This document shows positions 10,957-23,838 of a DNA stretch of 64,000 nt, piece by piece. The notes beneath the pieces were generated by a model, which saw only the letters and a program-made list of their open reading frames with translations, did no database searches and was not told where the DNA came from. The DNA is from Aotearoamyces nothofagi (lineage: Eukaryota; Ascomycota; Leotiomycetes; Leotiales; Tympanidaceae). The position numbers and the translations under genes were made by a program. The stretch covers positions 496,001 through 560,000 of the forward strand of contig JADDTR010000008.1 in the NCBI GenBank assembly GCA_015345905.1, given 5' to 3'. The first letter of the stretch is position 1. The number at the start of each line of letters is the position of its first letter.

Positions 10957-13178
10957 CTATTCTGAGTCTGATAGATCCATCGTCAAGTGTACGGAATCGT
11001 CACTGTCCGAGTCTTCCTCTATCCTAGGCGGCACTAAAGGCTTCGCCTCTTGCTTAGGCAGTAGGTCCTGATTTTCAAAGATGTGTAAACTGGTATCAAC
11101 AACAGCTTGAGCTTGCTCGCTACTTCCCCAAAGATTGATACTGGGATTCTTGCTTTGGTCATGCGTAACCATTTCCTTCTTCTGAAAGGGCTCCTGGTGA
11201 GTAGCAGTCACCTCTGATTGGCTTGGAATGTTGAGACCCTTCTCTGCTTGTTGGTCTTCATCTGGAGTGGAACAATCCATAATGCAGTCTTGCTCGAGAA
11301 TATCTGGAAATTGAGTTCCTATTATTGTCTGAGTCTGCCGAAAAATTGGCATTCGCGGCCTTAGCAAGCCTTCGACATCACTATCGTCGGGGAACGTTCG
11401 AGCAACGTAAGGCAACACACTAGGCAATGCGTGACCAGATGCCAATGTGTATGGATTAACAATGCTTGCTAGCATAGCCTCCTTATGGCATGCTAGAATT
11501 GCGGTCGTATCAAGTTCCGCCCGAAGGTTGACTGTTAGATAATTTTGAGGAAGGTGAGAGAATAACATTGGAAGTAGCTTCCAAGATGCGTCCCAAAGAG
11601 AATCCAACGCTCTTGCGCTTGTCTGTACGGGAAGTGTCGCCTTGCTACGTAAAAATGTGTCCGCATTTGAACATCTCCCATTTTCAGAGGTATTTACGCC
11701 ACTTCCGGTCTGTGGTATCGAACGCTCCAAATCCTGACAGCATGCAAGCAGTACTGAAGCTAAGCTCTCAACCGAGACTTTAGGAAGGCTAGGTCCGCAT
11801 AGCTGCAAGTTTTTGCTGACCACCTGGTAGGCTAAAGTCCTATAGGTTGTATCGCAGCCACCGTACGAAAATGTCCACGCGATCTGCTCTAGGCAAACCT
11901 GGGAGAGAGAGGTGAAGCTCTCTTTAAGGCGATCTATTAGGACCCCGTAGAATTTCAGTACAGCAACATGGACTTGGGGTAAGCCAGCCCACAACCCGTC
12001 TCTCTCTTCCCTATCCACAGCTGGGTGAAGTCTTATGCCACCGTACTCTGACTGCCCCTTGGATGAAGTCGGCGATGCAACAGACATGACTCTCGTCAGC
12101 AAGTCAACAACAATCCCGAGTGGTACAGTAATAGCAGTCGCGGTTTGATATCTGAAATATTCTTCCAGAAGACCAATCAGACCACAGACTCTTTCCAACC
12201 CTGCATCAATTCCGGTCCATTCTGGGAAGTCTGCATCGGATTTTGCTCCCCCGTGGAGTTCTTGATTGACATCCACGGGATTGCTGACATATCCTGAAGA
12301 AGATTCCCAATCTTCGATGACAGCTCGAAAGACCTGATCTGTGGTTCCATGAACCTCTTTAACTAGTTCTCGTACGCTCTTCGCCCATTCCTCCCCGCTG
12401 GTATTTTTTGCGGCAGTCTGGTGCAGGAGAACGGTGAGGCGTCGAGCACTGTTTCTCAAGGACAAAGACACAAAGCGTCCGTCACAAGGCGTTGGAGCGA
12501 TATAGGATCTAGTCACGAGCCTAATGGTCTTCCCGAATGGCCTAAAGATGGCAGGATGGTGAGGTATCAATATAGAGAAAGATTCAAAGACAGTCTCGAT
12601 GAGAGACGATTGGACATCTAGAACTTTCCCTGATGACTTGGACGAGATCAAACCCAGAGCGGAGGACACAAAGGTCGGGAGCGTTGGTGTGGTGATCTCG
12701 CGAACAAGGCTTTGATACTGATGAGTCATGAGATATATATCTGTAAGTGCTAGTATGCATAATCTCTTGGTAGCCACTGGGTCAGGCTTCTACGATATTG
12801 TAAGTATTTAGATGTAGTTGCAGCGCACGTGACTTAACTTACCCCGAGAATTGCTAGCAGACCTCGCACCCAAGACTCAGAGCCTCGCAATACCTCCCAA
12901 CCACCGACGTCTATGATGCCTTTCGCAAGTACCACAGCTGCAAATCTTCCATCTGCACTTTTCCCATACAGCAAAGTGGAGACATGAGTCTTTAACTTAT
13001 GAACAAGAACAGAGCTCTCAGAACTGTCGGCCTTCACCGCATTGCCGGCGGCGGAGGAGAGAGAAGACTGACATCGCAGGACGTTACGGAGCAGCACAGG
13101 TGTGATCTGCGGGAGCTGGTTGCTGGGGGTGGTTGAGAGCTGGTGGCACAGGACGCGCAGTTCTGAGGGTAGGGACAT
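10957..13178 (-). CDS. rix1: Pre-rRNA-processing protein Rix1
   Basis: Scaffold subunit of the nuclear Rix1 (Rix1-Ipi1-Ipi3) complex, which acts in ITS2 processing and remodelling of pre-60S particles. Two exons, 13178-12843 and 12789-10957, split by a 53 bp intron (GTAAGT...TAG), encode 722 aa. The N-terminus (SLPSELRVLCHQLS, then RNVLRCQSSL) and the YGKSADGRFAAVVLAKGIID stretch are the conserved Rix1/PELP1 helical-repeat entry. The join reads ILGKPDPVATKRLC. The rest is an alpha-helical repeat array, and the C-terminus is disordered and acidic (DSDSDDSVHLTMDLSDSE). The length is close to that of yeast Rix1. It is head-to-head with YPP1. Confidence 0.9.
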
Positions 13179-13656
13179 TTTGGAGCCTCTCCAAGTCCTG
13201 GGAAGTTTTGCCGGTTTTATAATTTTGTGAAGTTACGATCTGTCTTAGAGAGCAGAGATCAAGAGAATTTATCTTCTAGCCCTGGCGTTCAGTCAATATC
13301 AAAACAGCCCGAGCTTGGCTTGGTTGAATAAGAGTTATGTTGGGAATTGGCCCGATATCAGGTTCATACAGCCATTTTTCTTCGGTCCTCCAAAATTCTT
13401 TACAAATGTTAGCGTGATTGATATCTACCCTGATTGGCCACTGGCCGACGGAACATACATACGCGACTTGTCAATAACCTACCTAGCCAGATAGTGACGA
13501 CGGATATTCTTATGATTAGGACTACACAACTCTTCTAATCCGACAAGCAACCTCCTCAACGTTGGATGAGAATGTTGATTATTTGCTAGTATACCATGCT
13601 ACTCGAACGTTCCAATTCCACGAGTGGTCCTGCATAGGAGGAGATCTCTTGGCAAG
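13179..13656. other. Divergent promoter region RIX1/YPP1
   Basis: This 478 bp region lies between two start codons on opposite strands, so both promoters must lie here. I see no distinctive box. Confidence 0.5.
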
Positions 13657-16600
13657 ATGAGTGTAAGTTGCCCAGCACTCTGAGCTTCGCATTATCGACC
13701 GCAGCGACTAATCCATGCCATACCAGCGCGAACAGACAAAAGCATCGCGGTATATTCAGCTTCTTGACCAAGCTCGATGTGAAGGGAATTGGGGCGAAGT
13801 TCCTGAACTGGTCAGAAAAGTCAAGAAACATGCGCCAGAGCGAACCTGTGAGTCGTCCGGGGAGACTATTATTTCTTGGCATCTCCATCGCCATGTCCAG
13901 CGTTGACCTGCATTATGCGTTGCATCTAAGATCTATCATGCTAATTGGTTGATAGGCCTTGCATTGACTGCTGAGTGCGAGCACGCCGTCACTCAAGTCT
14001 CGAATGGCCATCCATCAACAACATCAACTACAGACGCTGCTGGACTCATTCATCTTATAGCGCCCCTGTCTGAAGCTATAGCAAAGGAAAGGAAATTTGT
14101 TGAGGACGATTTTCAAGCACAAGTATGCCTCGCCTGGGTCTACTGGGTCCTCGGCGATTATTCTTCGACTGCATCGCAGTTTCCAGAGGGCATTGAACAG
14201 GAATTTGCACCGCTTGATGGGTCTGGCAAGGAGTCTGGGTCATGGACAAAGATTTGCGCACTGAAGGCGGCTTATGTTAAGGGGACTTCACAATCATTTA
14301 AAGATGCGCCCACCGATGCTCTCGAGACATTCGGCTCGGTCTTGCCAATTCTGTCCACGGTCACACCAAGCATAGGCAGCAGCAGAGAAGCACGCACATG
14401 GATAGAACTTCTTCTGACTCAATTTTGCATGTTGGCAGGACATTCTATTATGAACAAACTCTCGCCCTTGCTAGAAACAGAAGCGTTGTCAGCTTTTCGC
14501 GCGTGGGCTAGATTCTGGGAGCGCCAACACGGTCAAGGTGCCACACCAACTGGTGGCCGTGCTCCACATGCGGTTGTATCCCGGCGTAAGGTGTGGAAGG
14601 AGTACTACGAGACTCTCTCTTTTATCCTACAGCAAAACTTACCCTACCCAACCTCTTCCATGGCAACGGCATACTCAGACTCTGCCACAAGGCTTTTACA
14701 GCGGGCAGAACTACAACGGGTAGAGACAGCCTACGAGGCGCTACTACTAGGGGAGGTTCAATTCCCAAGAGCAGAAGAAGCTAGCAAAGAAGTTGAGGAA
14801 TGGGTGGATCTTGTTATGCGCAATTGGAGAATATTGTGTGGCAGTAGCTGGCAGGAAACAGAGCTTGGAGAGGGCGGAAGAGAATCCGTTAGTCGAGGAG
14901 TCCTGAACATCTTGTACAGAGCTGCTACGAAAACATTTCATTCAACGGCAATACTGAGACACCTATTCACTGTTCACCTAGCACTCGCAGAGTTCGAGCT
15001 TTCGTTTAAGGCGTTTGACACCTATATCGATATTGTTAAGAGAGGAAAGGCTCGTGTTGAGAAGACTGGGGAAGCTGAGCAAGATCTAGATGATGACGAG
15101 ACAGTTCTCAAAACAGCCTCTGAATGTATAAGAGCTCTTTGTAGATACGGCTCCAGGAGAGCAGCAGAGAAAGCCAAGGATGTGGCACAGTTTCTTGAGG
15201 GTAAATTAGAGAAGCATCATTCAGAACATTTGCGGGACGGTAATACAAATGGGCGGCTGGTTGAGAATGGAGATTCCTCGCATAGTGCGCGTCTAATATC
15301 TCCTCAGACCTTTGCAGAGGCGTGGAGATCGATAGGGATCAGTCAGGCACAATGGGCCCGGTTGACCTATGATGCCACCTCACGACCTGATATCCAGCTA
15401 GAAGCTATTGAGAGCTTCCGTAAAGCATTGTCGCAGGAATATGGAAGCTCCGATAATGTGGATACGTTATTCGCCCTCGCTACAGTGCTCGCAGAACGGC
15501 GAGAACTGGGTCCTGCTATCGATGTGGTGAAAGCAGCGCTACTGCCACCTATATTGCCCTCCGATACGCCGGGTCGTTATAGTGGGCGTTTCGCACGAGA
15601 AAGATCTCTAATACCACTTTGGCACCTGCTGGCACTATTGCTAAGTGCCAGGCATGAATTTACAACTGCCACTCAGGCATGCGAGGGCGCATTTGAGCAA
15701 TTTAAGGACCCAGAAAATCTGTTCGGCGAAAAAGAGATCAATGGGACGTATCGAAGTGAACATCTTAATGGTGTAGAGCCGAAGCCTTCCAATGGCAAAC
15801 CCGGTTCCCGTGAGGGTGTCATAGATGATATGGATGACTTTGAGAAGGAGACTGTGCTAGAAGTCAAGATGACACAACTTGTTCTCATCGAAGTTTTGGA
15901 AGGGCCAGAAGTTGCGGTTAATGCTAGCGATGAGCTTTTGAGCTTATATACAAGACTATTTGGTGAGCCACAGAAGACCCTGTTGAGAGCATCCAAAGAG
16001 ACTAGTTTGATGCCCCCGTCTAGTTCTGCGGGTACTCTGCGCAGTATTAAGGGAAGCATATTTGGACGGTCACGCCCCTCTGTTCGTAAATCGTCAGGAC
16101 CTCACCTAACTAGCGGCACCATCAGCGAAAAGTCTGCCGTTTCCTCGAGACCACAGACTTCAGATAATAATACAAGCACAGTAGTAAGGGCCCCAGCAAT
16201 CCAAGTAACAAATGAGAACGGGACCAACGATCAACAGCAAAAGCCTAATTTAGTACATCATGAAAAACTACAAAAGCGAAACAACAGCTTATCAAGAAAG
16301 AAAAGCCATCCAAGCGTACGGTCTCGAAGCACAAGCGCTGGTCGAGCCCATGCTGTGAGCATCGCGAAGGAAGTCGTTGCACCAAATGCCGTCCCGGAAA
16401 AGTATTTAGAAAGCCCTGAACAGCCTCGAAATTTGGCAGACACTACCAGACCAAGCCAAGTTGGCCTGGCAATTTTCCCAGAGGATTCGACAGCGCCGCT
16501 GTCAGAAGCGCATAACGGCCAGCAAGCACCAACGGCAAGAGCATTAGCTCCAGCTACCCAAAATATGTCGCAGCAAGAGCCATCACTCAGACCCACGTAC

Positions 16601-17550
16601 CCCTTCACATCCACCACGCAACAAGACACTCGGCTGCCTAACTTATCTACTGCCTCCTCTATAAATCCAGTGACACGCTTCGCGAGCGAACACGCGCGGC
16701 GCCATAGAGCTGAAATTTTGATCAAAGTTTGGCTACTTATTGCTGGTTTTTATCGCCGCGCTAAGATGTTCGAGGATGCTAAAGGCGCTATTGATGAGGC
16801 CTATAAGCTTGCTCAAGATCTTGAATCGGATGTATCTAAAGATCCCTCCGGCAATATATCCATAAACAATCCTGGTTGGGGGATTGGTAAGTGCGTTGAA
16901 GAGCTATGGGCAGATGTCTGGTCGGAGGTAAGCTTAAAAATGCTTCCTTTCAGCGTCTTAGCTAACTCATATAGCGGGGCTACCTATCAATTGGGAAAGC
17001 CTCTCCATACACCGCTCTCGCAGAGTTTGAGTCGGCTCTTGTCCACTTTGCTGATCACCCGTCGGCAATTGTGGGATTATCAAACATCCTGCTTGATATA
17101 TATACTGAAGTCCTTCCTCCAGCTCCTTCGATCGCAGCGCTTGTCATTTCCGAGTCCCGTTCTGCTAATACCCCCAAGAACTCAACAATACCGAAAACGA
17201 ATCTTCCATCATCTGTAACGTTAGATCTACCGGCCGCCCAACCTGGTCCTCTGGGCCTGTCAACTACTAATACAACACCCCCAACTATCAAGCCTGACAC
17301 TCGCCACCCTTCGACTTCACTTCTCGACCGTCTCGCAGCCCGCGACCGCGCATACGGTCTGCTCGGCAGTCTCACAAAGCTGGGCAGCGGCTGGAACTAC
17401 TCCGAGGCTTGGTTTGCACTTGCCCGCGCTTATGAGGAAAGCGGCCAACTTGACAAGGCTAAAGAAGTCCTATGGTGGTGCGTGGAGCTGGAAGAAGGCA
17501 AGGGTGTTAGAGAGTGGGAATGCGTTGGAGTTGGGGGATATGTCTTGTAG
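13657..17550 (+). CDS. ypp1: Ypp1/TTC7-like cargo-transport protein
   Basis: TPR scaffold that, with Efr3, holds the phosphatidylinositol 4-kinase Stt4 at the plasma membrane; it is linked to endocytosis and filamentation. Four exons: 13657-13662, 13727-13847, 13956-16927 and 16975-17550, giving 1224 aa. The first coding exon is only ATG AGT; splicing yields MSREQTKASRYIQLLDQARC. The family block QVCLAWVYWVLGDY lies near residue 95. TPR-like helices fill the first ~700 residues. A Ser/Asn-rich linker (about 730-940) is followed by conserved C-terminal TPRs (HRAEILIKVWLLIAGFYRRA, then YTALAEFESALVHFADHP). Reading phase is kept at every join. The C-terminal repeats continue to the stop, so it looks whole. 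Confidence 0.9.
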
Positions 17551-17946
17551 GTTTATTCTTGGCGGTCATGGTTGTGTATACGTCCTATAGGCTGGGATAG
17601 AGACAAGAGGACATAGTTCGCATCGCGCTAGCACGAACTGGGAAAATTGCATAGGTGTGCGTCGCATGTGCTCTTGTATTGATAATATTATTTAGATGGT
17701 CTTCTATTTACATTGTTATCATATGGTGCATCACCTTCTCCTATGCCACCCTCGCTTGATGTTCTCCCCGTTCGTAGCCTCTATAGTCTATCGGCCGCTG
17801 CGTATCCCCTAGATTCAATTCAGATGGGACAAGGTTGAGATCTTGATCATTCGCCCATAGATATCTTTCCGTCATAAATCCCCTCGCTGCCATTTACGAG
17901 AACGAATCCGTAGCACGGAATAGCATAACTCCACTTTGACATCCGG
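17551..17946. other. Convergent 3' spacer
   Basis: Downstream of YPP1 and of the small minus-strand frame at 17947-18201. I see no gene. Confidence 0.5.
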
Positions 17947-18201
17947 CTATACCATATCTTTGCCAAGGCCCTCTACTGACACAAGCGCGTGATTCGCAGA
18001 GGTCATGTCTGGCAAAGGCATATCGTCTTCCAAAATGTTCCAGAGACTTTGCACCAGCTTTGTTGTAGGACTTCCAGAGGAAAACTCTCGTCCTTTGTCA
18101 CAATGGGACGGAGCGCTGGCATCTTGAAAAATGGATGCCGCAAATATCCATTTTAATAGTATAGAGCAGAGTGGAATTGGGAAACAATGACCAAACTCGT
18201 G
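17947..18201 (-). pseudogene. Possible archaemetzincin (AMZ) relic
   Basis: This 84-codon open frame lies just downstream of POS5 on the same strand, preceded directly by a stop and with no usable ATG at its head. It opens with HEFGHCFPIPLC, matching the archaemetzincin zinc motif HEFGHxxGxxHC at most positions. The motif Gly is Pro here and the third zinc-binding His is Leu. Further on, ASIFQDASAPSHC resembles the family's SMxEDARQPPYLC region, but the spacing between is wrong and the following C-x2-C pair is not seen. If it is related, it is a decayed 3' fragment: an intact enzyme would not fit, since the upstream part would overlap POS5. Chance resemblance cannot be excluded. Confidence 0.25.
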
Positions 18202-18233
18202 TCAGTCGCGAAGAATAGTTGTGGGTCAGTGAT

Positions 18234-19619
18234 TCACTCTTCTCCAAAGGGATAATTAAATTTCAGCAGCCCATTCAGTCCGCCAACCCACCCGTCGTCT
18301 TCTTCCATCCCAATTGCCGCGCTTCTCATTACGCAGGGAACACCTCCAGCCAAGACGCCATCGCCTTTTTTGATATCCTCGCCAAGAATTCTTACTTCCA
18401 TTCCCACCCCCACTCCTTGGCTTCTTCGCTTTCCGTCAATGCTGACTTCGAGATTGCGGCTTCTGTTCTTTTCGCTCAGTCGTAACGTAATTGGAGTGTT
18501 CGCAGGGAGCACAAGGGGTCGAAAGCTTAGACTTCGCGGACAGATAGGAGTCATCAACAGACTACTCACAAGCGGGTGAATAATGCTTCCACCGCTAGAG
18601 AGGCTGTAAGCTGTGCTGCCGGTAGGCGTCGAAATTATCATTCCATCCCCGACAGCTTCGGTCAGGAATCGTCCCCCAACAAAGACTTCAATTATCACCA
18701 GATGTGGATTTGCACCACGATGTATGATGACTTCATTCATAGCATGTATGTCTCCGGTAGCAGACTCCGCAGTATCATTGCCACTAATCCTCTGTCCATC
18801 ATCATCAAAAACGCCCACCCTTAATCTATTCCTAAGCAAAACTTTCGAGCTTCTCGTCGGGCCCATAGACTTCCCACGAATTGACGACCATCCTGTAACA
18901 CCAGAATTCTCACCCTCAGGATCCTGGGTTTGGACATGTGGGTGCTTCTGGTCCTGGAATAGCGGGGACCCCGCTCCAGCTCCTGACATGTAAACCTCTC
19001 GGAAGGCTCGTTTGAATTCCGTAAACTTCCATTCGCCAAGGAAACCGAGGGTTCCCATACTGAATGATAGTATTGGCGGGACATGTGCTGTAGTGGCGAA
19101 TAATGACGAGGCATGGAGGATTGTACCGTCGCCGCCAAGGGTGGTGGTGATGTCCACCTTTGGGGGGAGAGCAGATGGGCTGGATGCGGTATAAATCGGG
19201 AAAGAAAATGATTGATGGAGCTCTTCCGCAACCTCGGGTTCAAATATGAGGAAGACGTTGTCATAGTTCGAGTGTATGTGCCTTTGGGATCGTCAGTAGG
19301 CCCCAAAGCACAGGTGCGTTCACGGGATGTACTTTGCAAATTCAACGAGCGAGTTCGTCACATCCGGCGAGCCACTCTTCTTAATCATAAGGATGTTCCT
19401 TGGAGGCGATGGCCACTGCAGAGAGAGGAGGTCGCTTTTGCTGCTTTCTTACCAAATTAGTAGCCACCTCCCGTAGCTCTGGAATCCCGTCGTACCTTGG
19501 AATCTTGGGATAATGCGGTCCTCTAGCTTTGCAGCATCTTGTATTTCCAGCCGGGCCGCCGAGCTGGAGAACGTTCTACTCCATTTTGTAGCCGCCTGGC
19601 CAACTCTGCGGGCGGCCAT
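18234..19619 (-). CDS. pos5: Mitochondrial NAD(H) kinase, Pos5 type
   Basis: Phosphorylates NADH/NAD+ to NADPH/NADP+ with ATP, supplying mitochondrial reducing power. Three exons: 19619-19496, 19447-19333 and 19281-18234, giving 428 aa. The start yields an Arg/Ser/Ala-rich amphipathic presequence (MAARRVGQAATKWSRTFSSS), so matrix import is inferred. Intron 1 has a textbook CTACTAAT branch point; the join gives SLQWPSPPRNILMIKK, a strongly conserved kinase entry. The catalytic GGDGT motif lies near residue 130, the NE/D motif in HAMNEVIIHRG, and the Gly-rich stretch in STPTGSTAYSLSSGG. An insert after FREVYMSG is typical of Pos5-type enzymes. It is divergent from the acyltransferase gene. Confidence 0.92.
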
Positions 19620-20375
19620 GACGCTTGAATGTTCGATGTAATGCCACCGCTCAAATTCTATAGACTAAGACCGTAGTGAAGCTTCGGCGTCAATGACCAT
19701 GGCGAGACATTGCTCTTTATACGCAAATATGATGATCTCTCAGTACATAGGTGAGTAGGAGAGCGTGGATGCTAGAATGTATAGCTTGTCGTAGGGGCAA
19801 GAGAAGAGAGGCTCTGCTCAGCGTCCCTCCAGGCGTCTATGCGCGCCGTACCCAAGAGCCCTGGCGTTGGTCTGTGCACGCTGTCGCGCACAGTCACCGA
19901 CGCAGCCCGGCAGCTAAACTCGAACTCCCAGTGACTCCGGATGCCGGAAGCGACCAGGGCGACAAGGGCAGCGCCTACCTCAGGCAGGCACGTGGCAGGC
20001 TCTTCATCTTCCCCCGTTCGCATTCCGAGTCCTCAGTGCGTGCCTGGCGTCCCTACAGAAGCGGCTTCCGCGCTTCTCTCCCAACGTCAACAGGCCCGGT
20101 CTGCTCTGCTCCTGTTCCCTTGTTCCTCTGCACGTGCGCGTTGAGAATGCATTAAATATTTATATCAGAGCTTCGCCACCAGAGGCCGGCACGAGGAACA
20201 TCGAGCTGCTCACACGCAGAAGCGGACCTATCCGGTGAGTGCTGGGCTGGTGGATGGGTGACTTGGGCGTGCCCATGTGATGCTTCAATAGGCAGACGGC
20301 ATTCGTCAGCTGACCTGCCAAGCTCTGCGACAGGTAATATATAATATTGACAGCATCCCAGGCAGACGCAACACC
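19620..20375. other. Divergent promoter region POS5/acyltransferase
   Basis: This 756 bp region lies between opposing starts. Open frames here run on both strands at once and carry no motifs. The stretch 19830-20140 is noticeably GC-richer than its surroundings. Nothing else is supported. Confidence 0.45.
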
Positions 20376-21834
20376 ATGGATTCACCAAACCCAAAGAAGC
20401 GGCGGTCAAATAGGCTGAATCCAATAATACCGGACATCGGCGGCGGATCTCAAGATGTCGCTAACGACTTTGAACATCCCGCTGGAGTTATCAAACATGG
20501 CGGCGCAAAACAGCTTCTACGGCTGTGTCTTTTTGTTACTTATTTTTGGTCCTGCTGCTTTTCGTATGTGGCTCTCCGCTATGATGTGATCGGATCCTGA
20601 TATTCTATCTAGCATCGTTGCGACGCAGGTCTTGGGGGTACCTTTATATTGGATTAATAGAGAATGGTACTACGCCTACATGGTGTTAACCAAAGAATCA
20701 TTTGGCATTCTCATCACGACTATGACCCAGTGGTGGAGCCCGACGTTAGTCAGGATCAGTGGCGACGAGAGTGTCAGTGGCCAAATCCGGCAACTAAAAA
20801 ATGGCAGAGTGGTTTGCGATTTTCCGGAGCGAATCGTCCTAATTGCAAACCATCAAGTATGTCTATGCCTTTGGCCCTTTCAAACTACCGCAGGCTAACG
20901 GTTCTAGCTCTATTCTGACTGGCTATATCTTTGGTGGGTTGCCTACACCAATAAGCCGCGAATGCACGGCCATATCTATATCATTCTCAAGGAAACTTTG
21001 AAGTATATACCAATCATTGGTCAAGGCATGGCGTTCTATGGCTTCATATACATGTCACGAAAGTGGGCTACAGACAAGGCTAGACTAGCTTACCGTTTAA
21101 ACAAGCTCAAGACAAGACACAGCGGGCCGCTTTCTTCAACTGAAGGTTTAGATCCGATGTGGCTCATGCTTTTCCCTGAGGGGACAAATCTGAGCGACAA
21201 CGGGAGAGCAGCAAGTGCAAGATGGGCAGAGAAGCAAGGGCTCCAAGATTTTCAACATCTTTTATTGCCTCGAAGCACCGGGACATTCTTCTGTCTGAAT
21301 GAACTGAAGGGCACGGTAGATTATGTGTATGATTGTACAATGGCATACGAGGGCGTGCCGTAAGATAATCTTCAACACTCTTAAAAACTTCTGCTGACCC
21401 TTTATAGCCGCGGGAAATACGGTCAAGATTACTTTACCCTCCGATCCAGCTATTTCCAAGGTCGCCCACCAAAGTCAGTAAACCTGCACTGGCGTCGTTT
21501 CCTGCTAGCGGAAATTCCTTTAGATGATCCTAAGGAGTTTGACGCTTGGATTAGAGATAGATGGGCAGAGAAAGATGCATTCATGGAGGAATATATAAGC
21601 ACAGGACGATTTCCATCATCGCCAACTCTTGAGATTGAAAAATCAGACTCCAATGGCACTCGCTCGATAATCCATGAGGCGAGGTTCATTGAGACCGAGG
21701 TCAAGGCCGCACATTGGTGGGAGGCCGGGAAGATATTTGTGGTGTTGGCGGCGTTTGGTCTCGTTGCTCATATTTTAGGAAAGGGTTGGAACGCGGCAGT
21801 TTATGGGAGTGCTGGTGGGTGGCAGGGTCGTTAG
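20376..21834 (+). CDS. PlsC-family acyltransferase (LPLAT/Cst26-like)
   Basis: Membrane acyltransferase of the lysophospholipid/1-acylglycerol-phosphate class, probably in the ER and acting on phosphatidic acid or phosphatidylinositol species. Four exons: 20376-20563, 20613-20856, 20908-21359 and 21408-21834, giving 436 aa. After a basic N-terminus (PKKRRSNR) comes one hydrophobic segment near residues 50-75. The catalytic HX4D box, NHQLYSD (about 142-148), is built across the second intron. The second family motif FPEGT is seen in MLFPEGTNLS. A C-terminal hydrophobic helix (IFVVLAAFGLVAHIL) follows an acyltransferase C-domain. The arrangement resembles yeast Cst26/Psi1 and animal AGPAT5/LCLAT1; the substrate cannot be fixed from sequence. 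Confidence 0.88.
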
Positions 21835-22159
21835 ATCATCATTACTCAGGGAATACCTAGGGCATATACTTGGCTTGGCGGCTTGTGATTTAATTTGTTG
21901 AAATGTGTCAAGTACAATAGGTTCCTAATAACTAGATAGGAAGCAATAGATAAAGGGGATGCTTTGTTCTCTCCGCTTTAGTACTTCACTTATACATCTT
22001 GTAAGGGGAAAGGCTATGGCCGCATGCTGAATAAATTTCAGCCTTTGTTCAGTGAGTCAGCCTCGCCGGAATAATTCACGGCCCGCGATATTCTTCTAAT
22101 TATATCAATAACCCCCAAGGCATTCCGTGTGCGCATTATTTCACCTTCCCACCTGCAAA
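21835..22159. other. Short tandem spacer acyltransferase to cyclin H
   Basis: This 325 bp region holds the acyltransferase 3' UTR and the cyclin H promoter. Nothing distinctive seen. Confidence 0.5.
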
Positions 22160-23369
22160 ATGAACGAGGATGAGAGGTACCGAACCTCTACACAGTACAG
22201 ACTGTGGTCTTATACCCCCGAGTCATTGGCTGCTCTTCGGACCTCTACAAATCGGCATGCGACCGACCGAGTCATCGCCGCTTTTCAGCGCGTAAGAGCA
22301 TCGCGGGCTGCTTCAGCGAGCGCGAGTGGAGAAACCAGCGAAGCCGAGCAAAATGGCGCACACAGTAGGGCAGAAACCGCAGTTCCAGAAGGCGAGGTGA
22401 AGTGTTTGACAATGGAAGAAGAGCTCAAACTTGTGAAGTTTTACTGCCGACAGGCAATCCAGCTCGGGGACCATCTTAAGGTTCCAACAGACGTCAAGGT
22501 TGGTTACCCCCCCGGGATAGCTAAGTAGTGCTAATATATTATAGGCAACGGCAATCCAATACGTCAAACGCTTCTACATAACTAATTCCGTAATGACATA
22601 CAGCCCCACTGATATTATCAAGACCGCCCTCTTCTTCGCTACAAAAACCGAGAACCACTACTTCCGGCTTACAAAGTTTGCGGACGCAATCGGGAAGACG
22701 AAGGCGGAAGATGTTCTTGCATCTGAGTTTTTACTCACGCAAGGTCTCCGTTTTACCTTCGATGTCCGACATCCATTCCGCGCACTCGAGGGAGCAGTCA
22801 TGGAGCTTCAAGGAATGGCCAACGCCGACATTCCTGCCCTACCCGGAGTAGAACCAATGCCACCACCACCCGAGTTAGGGAACTTGAACAGACGTGTAAG
22901 GGAAGCGCATGGTAAGGCCAGAGAATACCTCAAGACTTCTGCACTCCTTACAGATGCATATTTCCACTATACGCCATCTCAAATCATGTTTGCATCTCTT
23001 CTTCTGGCTGACGAAGAGCTGACAATCTGGTATATTGGCTGTAAGTTCCCTCTTCCAGGTAGCGCCGCACAGCACGAAAAGGTCCTCGCAACACTCAGAT
23101 GTTGCTCCGAGATGCTCGCATCAGTGTCTCCAACCAGCCAGCCATCTGATGTAGAGATGAAAGAGCTGAAGGGGCTAGCGAAGAAGCTTCAGAAGTGTCG
23201 GAATCCAGAAAAGTTAGATCTGGTTGCAATTAATAAGGCTGCGAAAAGGGACGGTGCAGAGGAAGGCTTGGATGAGAAGATTGTCAAGAAGAGGAAACTG
23301 GAAAGGGAAAAGGTGAAATTAGAGGGCGAGGAGCTGTTTGGTCCAGCGTTGCAAAAGCCTGGTGCATGA
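22160..23369 (+). CDS. ccl1: Cyclin H (TFIIH/CAK cyclin)
   Basis: Cyclin partner of the Kin28/Cdk7 kinase in TFIIH, which phosphorylates the RNA polymerase II C-terminal domain. Two exons, 22160-22498 and 22545-23369, encode 387 aa. The N-terminus has the cyclin H signature YRLWSYTPESLAALR. The first cyclin box starts at LTMEEELKLVKFYCRQ and crosses the intron into ATAIQYVKRFYITNSVM and PTDIIKTALFFATKTEN. The second box includes HYTPSQIMFASLLLADEE. The C-terminal tail is rich in Lys and Glu, and helical. The ATG at 22160 starts exactly at the conserved MNEDERYR. In-frame GTAAGT and CCAG 18 nt apart near 23042 are too close to be an intron. Confidence 0.92.
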
Positions 23370-23838
23370 TATGGGCACATGGCATGGTTTTAGCATGGCG
23401 TCTAGGTCTCAATGCATTTGGTACGGTAGTACATTGGGCGTTCATCACGAGCATAATATACGAATGGAAAATGGAACGATGGTTCATTGCTTGCCATCTA
23501 GAACTAGAAGATTCTCGTGCAGATAACCATGTTTCTTCTTCTTCTTCTGAAACACGGGATATGAAAATGCCATATAGCCATATGACAGGAAGGAAAATGT
23601 CGATAAAAATGAAAGAAAGGCGTAGTCGAGGCTGGTTGAGAGGACCCGCATAGGCATATCAATGATACTTACCTTGCGGTTCCAGAAATCAACCAGCCGT
23701 GTTAAATGAAGAGAGGATCCAAGCCGTCCGAGAATGCGACTGCTGAGTCCTCATGCTTGTAGTCTTGCGAACTGAAGCGTACCTTGGAATTTCCGAGATC
23801 TGCGACACTGTCGTCGACTGCCGAGCACGTGTTGTGGA
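23370..23838. other. Convergent 3' spacer
   Basis: Between cyclin H and the BTB gene, tail to tail. Nothing coding seen. Confidence 0.5.

Noticed and set aside
23042-23062. In-frame GTAAGT and CCAG inside cyclin H that look like an intron
   Set aside because: Only 18 nt apart, far below a workable intron length; reading through keeps the cyclin box.
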